Below, piece after piece: positions 12,401-13,779 of a stretch of 13,779 nt of DNA (within the stretch, counting starts at the first letter, position 1; each line of letters begins with the position of its first letter). The stretch is taken from positions 1 through 13,779 of the forward strand of contig JAHFKH010000020.1 in the NCBI GenBank assembly GCA_023245435.1. Reading direction: 5' to 3'. Under the pieces are notes generated by a model. The model was not told where the DNA came from. It ran no database searches and worked only from the letters and a program-made list of their open reading frames with translations. This DNA is from Candidatus Shapirobacteria bacterium. Lineage in GTDB: Bacteria > Patescibacteriota > Microgenomatia > UBA12405. A program made the position numbers and the translations under genes.

Positions 12401-12643
12401 ATGAAGTTAACTACAACGGAAGCTAGAATTGGGCATGCTCCAACCCAAGCAGAATGTAATCTTAATAAAATTATAAGATTTGATGAGCATCTTCTAATGG
12501 GGTTAGACCAAAGTTTAGTAGATAGTATAATTAGTTCAGGTGGAATCTTACCCGATGATCTTGCAACTAAAATTGCATCAGAAAGCTGTTCTTACTATAC
12601 TGTTGGGCACTGTACATTACATCGCCGAGATTGTGCAAAATAA
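12401..12643 (+). CDS. Hypothetical Cys/His-rich small protein (80 residues)
   Basis: Not recognised. A soluble protein with an ordinary-looking N-terminal two thirds (helical around EARIGHAPTQAECNLNKII and DQSLVDSIISS) and a dense C-terminal cluster of potential metal ligands: Cys63, His70, Cys71, His74 and Cys78, with Cys19, His12 and His30 further upstream. A small metal-binding or redox site is possible but unproven. Its codon style (ATA, GCA, AGA) differs from the GCC/CGT-rich ribosomal genes before it. It has its own extended -10 element and is followed by a strong intrinsic terminator, so it may be an independent transcription unit as well as the last gene read through from the rpoBC cluster. 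Confidence 0.6.
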   Translation: MKLTTTEARIGHAPTQAECNLNKIIRFDEHLLMGLDQSLVDSIISSGGILPDDLATKIASESCSYYTVGHCTLHRRDCAK

Positions 12644-12663
12644 TATATTTTTAAACTTTCTAC

Positions 12664-12690
12664 ATACCCGCTCCGGCGGGTATTTTTTTT
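12664..12690 (+). terminator. Intrinsic terminator
   Basis: Perfect 8-bp stem ATACCCGC / GCGGGTAT with a TCCG loop, followed by an uninterrupted run of T (12683-12690). It lies 20 bp after the stop of the 80-codon gene and should end both that transcript and any read-through from rpoB-rpoC-rpsL-rpsG. It is the only clear intrinsic terminator I find in the window. Confidence 0.92.
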
Positions 12691-12701
12691 GTTTTAATTT
12701 C

Positions 12702-12710
12702 TGCTATCAT
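12702..12710 (+). promoter_or_regulatory. Extended -10 promoter of the LytR_C-domain gene (leaderless)
   Basis: TG, one base, TATCAT (5 of 6), starting 11 nt after the terminator T-run and ending 5 nt before ATG 12716. There is no room for a Shine-Dalgarno leader, so the mRNA would begin at or next to the start codon. Confidence 0.5.
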
Positions 12711-12715
12711 TAATC

Positions 12716-13779
12716 ATGTCATCCAACAATCTATCAAAAGTGGTGTTCTGGCCCAAGGCCGATAGCTTAAATATATTTTTTGCCAAAAGTGAGGACAATT
12801 TACTTTCTTTTGACATAAATTTATGGTCTGACCTTCCTCCCGAAGAAATTACTCGTCTTTCACTTTTTTTAAAAAGCAAAAAAATATCTACTGCCTCAGT
12901 TTTAATCGATGATAGCGTCGTTTTTACCCGCTCGTTTGTCTACGATGAAAAAGTTACCACTGTTAGTCTTGATGAAGTTGTCACTCTCGCCAAAGGAACT
13001 GCTCCATTTGAAATTGTTCCTTCTCAAGTAACTTACGAAGTCTTGCCCTTTGGTGAAAAAACTTTAATTCAAGCTCGAATTTTTGATCAAGCTAAATTAG
13101 CTCCCTTACTTAAAAATTTAGGTGCCCTAAATTTAAAACTTTCATATTTTGCCTTATCTGAGGCTTTAGTCAAACTTTTTGACCACTTTTATCAACAACC
13201 ATATTTTATTTTTTATTCTCTTGATTCCGATTATTTAGTTACCTTGGGTTATCAGGGTAAAGTTTATTTAACTTCAATTGTCAAAAAATCTTTGTTAGAC
13301 GTTAAAAAAGTTATTAATTACTCTCAAGCTTATTTTGGTAAACTTGCCACCAAAGTATTTTTGCCCGCATCATTAGAGCAAAGTTTTGATGTTCCCGATG
13401 TCGAAAAAAGTGTTTATACCGATTCACAGGTAGTTATTGACTTAAAATTACCTAGTAACCTTCCCCTGCCTGTTGCTGGTATAATAGACTCACCTATGGA
13501 AAACAAAAAAAATATTCTACCAATTATTGCCGTCGCTCTTTTCACGGCGATTATTGCTGCTGTTATAGTCTGGTTTGCTTTAAATCAAAATAATAAACCA
13601 GGCGAAGTTACTGATCCCAAAGTTGCCATGATTACCCCAATTCCTACCGATGTTTCCAGTGTTACTCCCACTCCAGTTGTTGCTGTTACCGAGCCATCAA
13701 AATCTTTAAAACTTCAGGTTTTAAATGCTACCGATATTAGTGGTCAAGCCGCCGTTATCAAAGAAAAATTAACCAAATT
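12716..13779 (+). CDS. Possible PilM/FtsA-like domain fused through a membrane helix to a LytR_C domain (3' end beyond window)
   Basis: The frame from ATG 12716 is open for 354 codons to the window edge with no stop, so the gene is partial. Residues 1 to about 250 are soluble; their order of segments (SVLIDDSVVFTRSF; YEVLPFGEKTLIQARIFD; NLKLSYFALSEALVKLF; YSLDSDYLVTLGYQGKVYLTSIV; VINYSQAYFG) resembles PilM/FtsA-like actin-fold proteins, but the nucleotide-binding D-x-G motif is absent, so this assignment is inference. Residues 267-289 are a membrane helix (ILPIIAVALFTAIIAAVIVW). Residues 290-328 form a Thr/Pro/Val linker. From about 331, LKLQVLNATDISGQAAVIKE matches the start of the LytR_C domain (V-x-N-x-T/S-G-x-A-x-x-x), an extracellular module of envelope proteins. 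Topology: N-domain inside, LytR_C outside. An internal TATAAT before Met261 could allow a short form. Confidence 0.8.
   Translation, partial: MSSNNLSKVVFWPKADSLNIFFAKSEDNLLSFDINLWSDLPPEEITRLSLFLKSKKISTASVLIDDSVVFTRSFVYDEKVTTVSLDEVVTLAKGTAPFEIVPSQVTYEVLPFGEKTLIQARIFDQAKLAPLLKNLGALNLKLSYFALSEALVKLFDHFYQQPYFIFYSLDSDYLVTLGYQGKVYLTSIVKKSLLDVKKVINYSQAYFGKLATKVFLPASLEQSFDVPDVEKSVYTDSQVVIDLKLPSNLPLPVAGIIDSPMENKKNILPIIAVALFTAIIAAVIVWFALNQNNKPGEVTDPKVAMITPIPTDVSSVTPTPVVAVTEPSKSLKLQVLNATDISGQAAVIKEKLTK

Noticed and set aside
12694..12879. Minus-strand frame of 61 codons after the terminator
   Set aside because: It overlaps the long plus-strand LytR_C-domain gene, which has a promoter, a good start and domain evidence.
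1..13779. Possible recoding of TGA (as in some CPR phyla)
   Set aside because: No gene here ends in TGA, but all core proteins (RpoB, RpoC, MiaB, MltG, S12, S7) are complete under the standard code with no internal TGA and use TGG for Trp. There is no positive evidence of recoding.

Overview
The window looks like a piece of chromosome from a Candidate Phyla Radiation (Patescibacteria) bacterium, most likely of the Microgenomates group. This is inferred from the A+T-rich, compact gene layout, shortened housekeeping proteins (a TRAM-less MiaB, a 115-residue RuvX, a 1065-residue RpoB), rpoB-rpoC followed directly by rpsL-rpsG with no rplJ/rplL before and no fusA/tuf after, and envelope proteins of the sortase and LytR_C kinds. 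No phylogeny could be run. All stops seen are TAA or TAG, and the standard code gives intact proteins throughout. No rRNA, tRNA, CRISPR array or mobile element is visible.

Layout. Positions 1-2236 (+): the probable tail of an upstream gene, a membrane-anchored sortase, RuvX/YqgF, a 65-residue zinc-ribbon protein and MltG (overlapping TAATG junction). RuvX next to MltG is a known bacterial neighbourhood. Positions 2252-2470 (+) hold a small orphan gene whose stop overlaps the stop of miaB on the opposite strand (3519-2467). miaB contains two patches of 7-bp tandem repeats. A 55-bp divergent region separates miaB from a membrane protein (3575-4402) with a proline-rich N-terminus, one membrane helix and an outer six-cysteine module resembling pacifastin/VWC domains. 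Positions 4403-4505 are the rpoB promoter and leader, then come rpoB (4506-7703), rpoC (7706-11440), rpsL (11447-11869) and rpsG (11886-12368). A Cys/His-rich 80-residue orphan (12401-12643) ends at a strong intrinsic terminator (12664-12690). The last gene (12716 to the window end, open) encodes a possible degenerate PilM/FtsA-like domain, a membrane helix, a Thr/Pro linker and the start of a LytR_C domain.

How the genes fit together: one part serves core transcription and translation (RNA polymerase beta and beta-prime, S12, S7, tRNA thiomethylation by MiaB); the other serves the cell envelope (sortase, MltG transglycosylase, cysteine-rich surface protein, LytR_C protein). The most notable points are: (1) -10-like hexamers, several with an extended TG, sit 5-9 nt before most start codons, suggesting widespread leaderless mRNAs; (2) RNA polymerase has several non-consensus residues at the rifampicin pocket and in the normally near-invariant active centre, and S12 carries the K87R-type residue; (3) the fused terminal protein and the pacifastin-like surface module; (4) the heptanucleotide repeats inside miaB.
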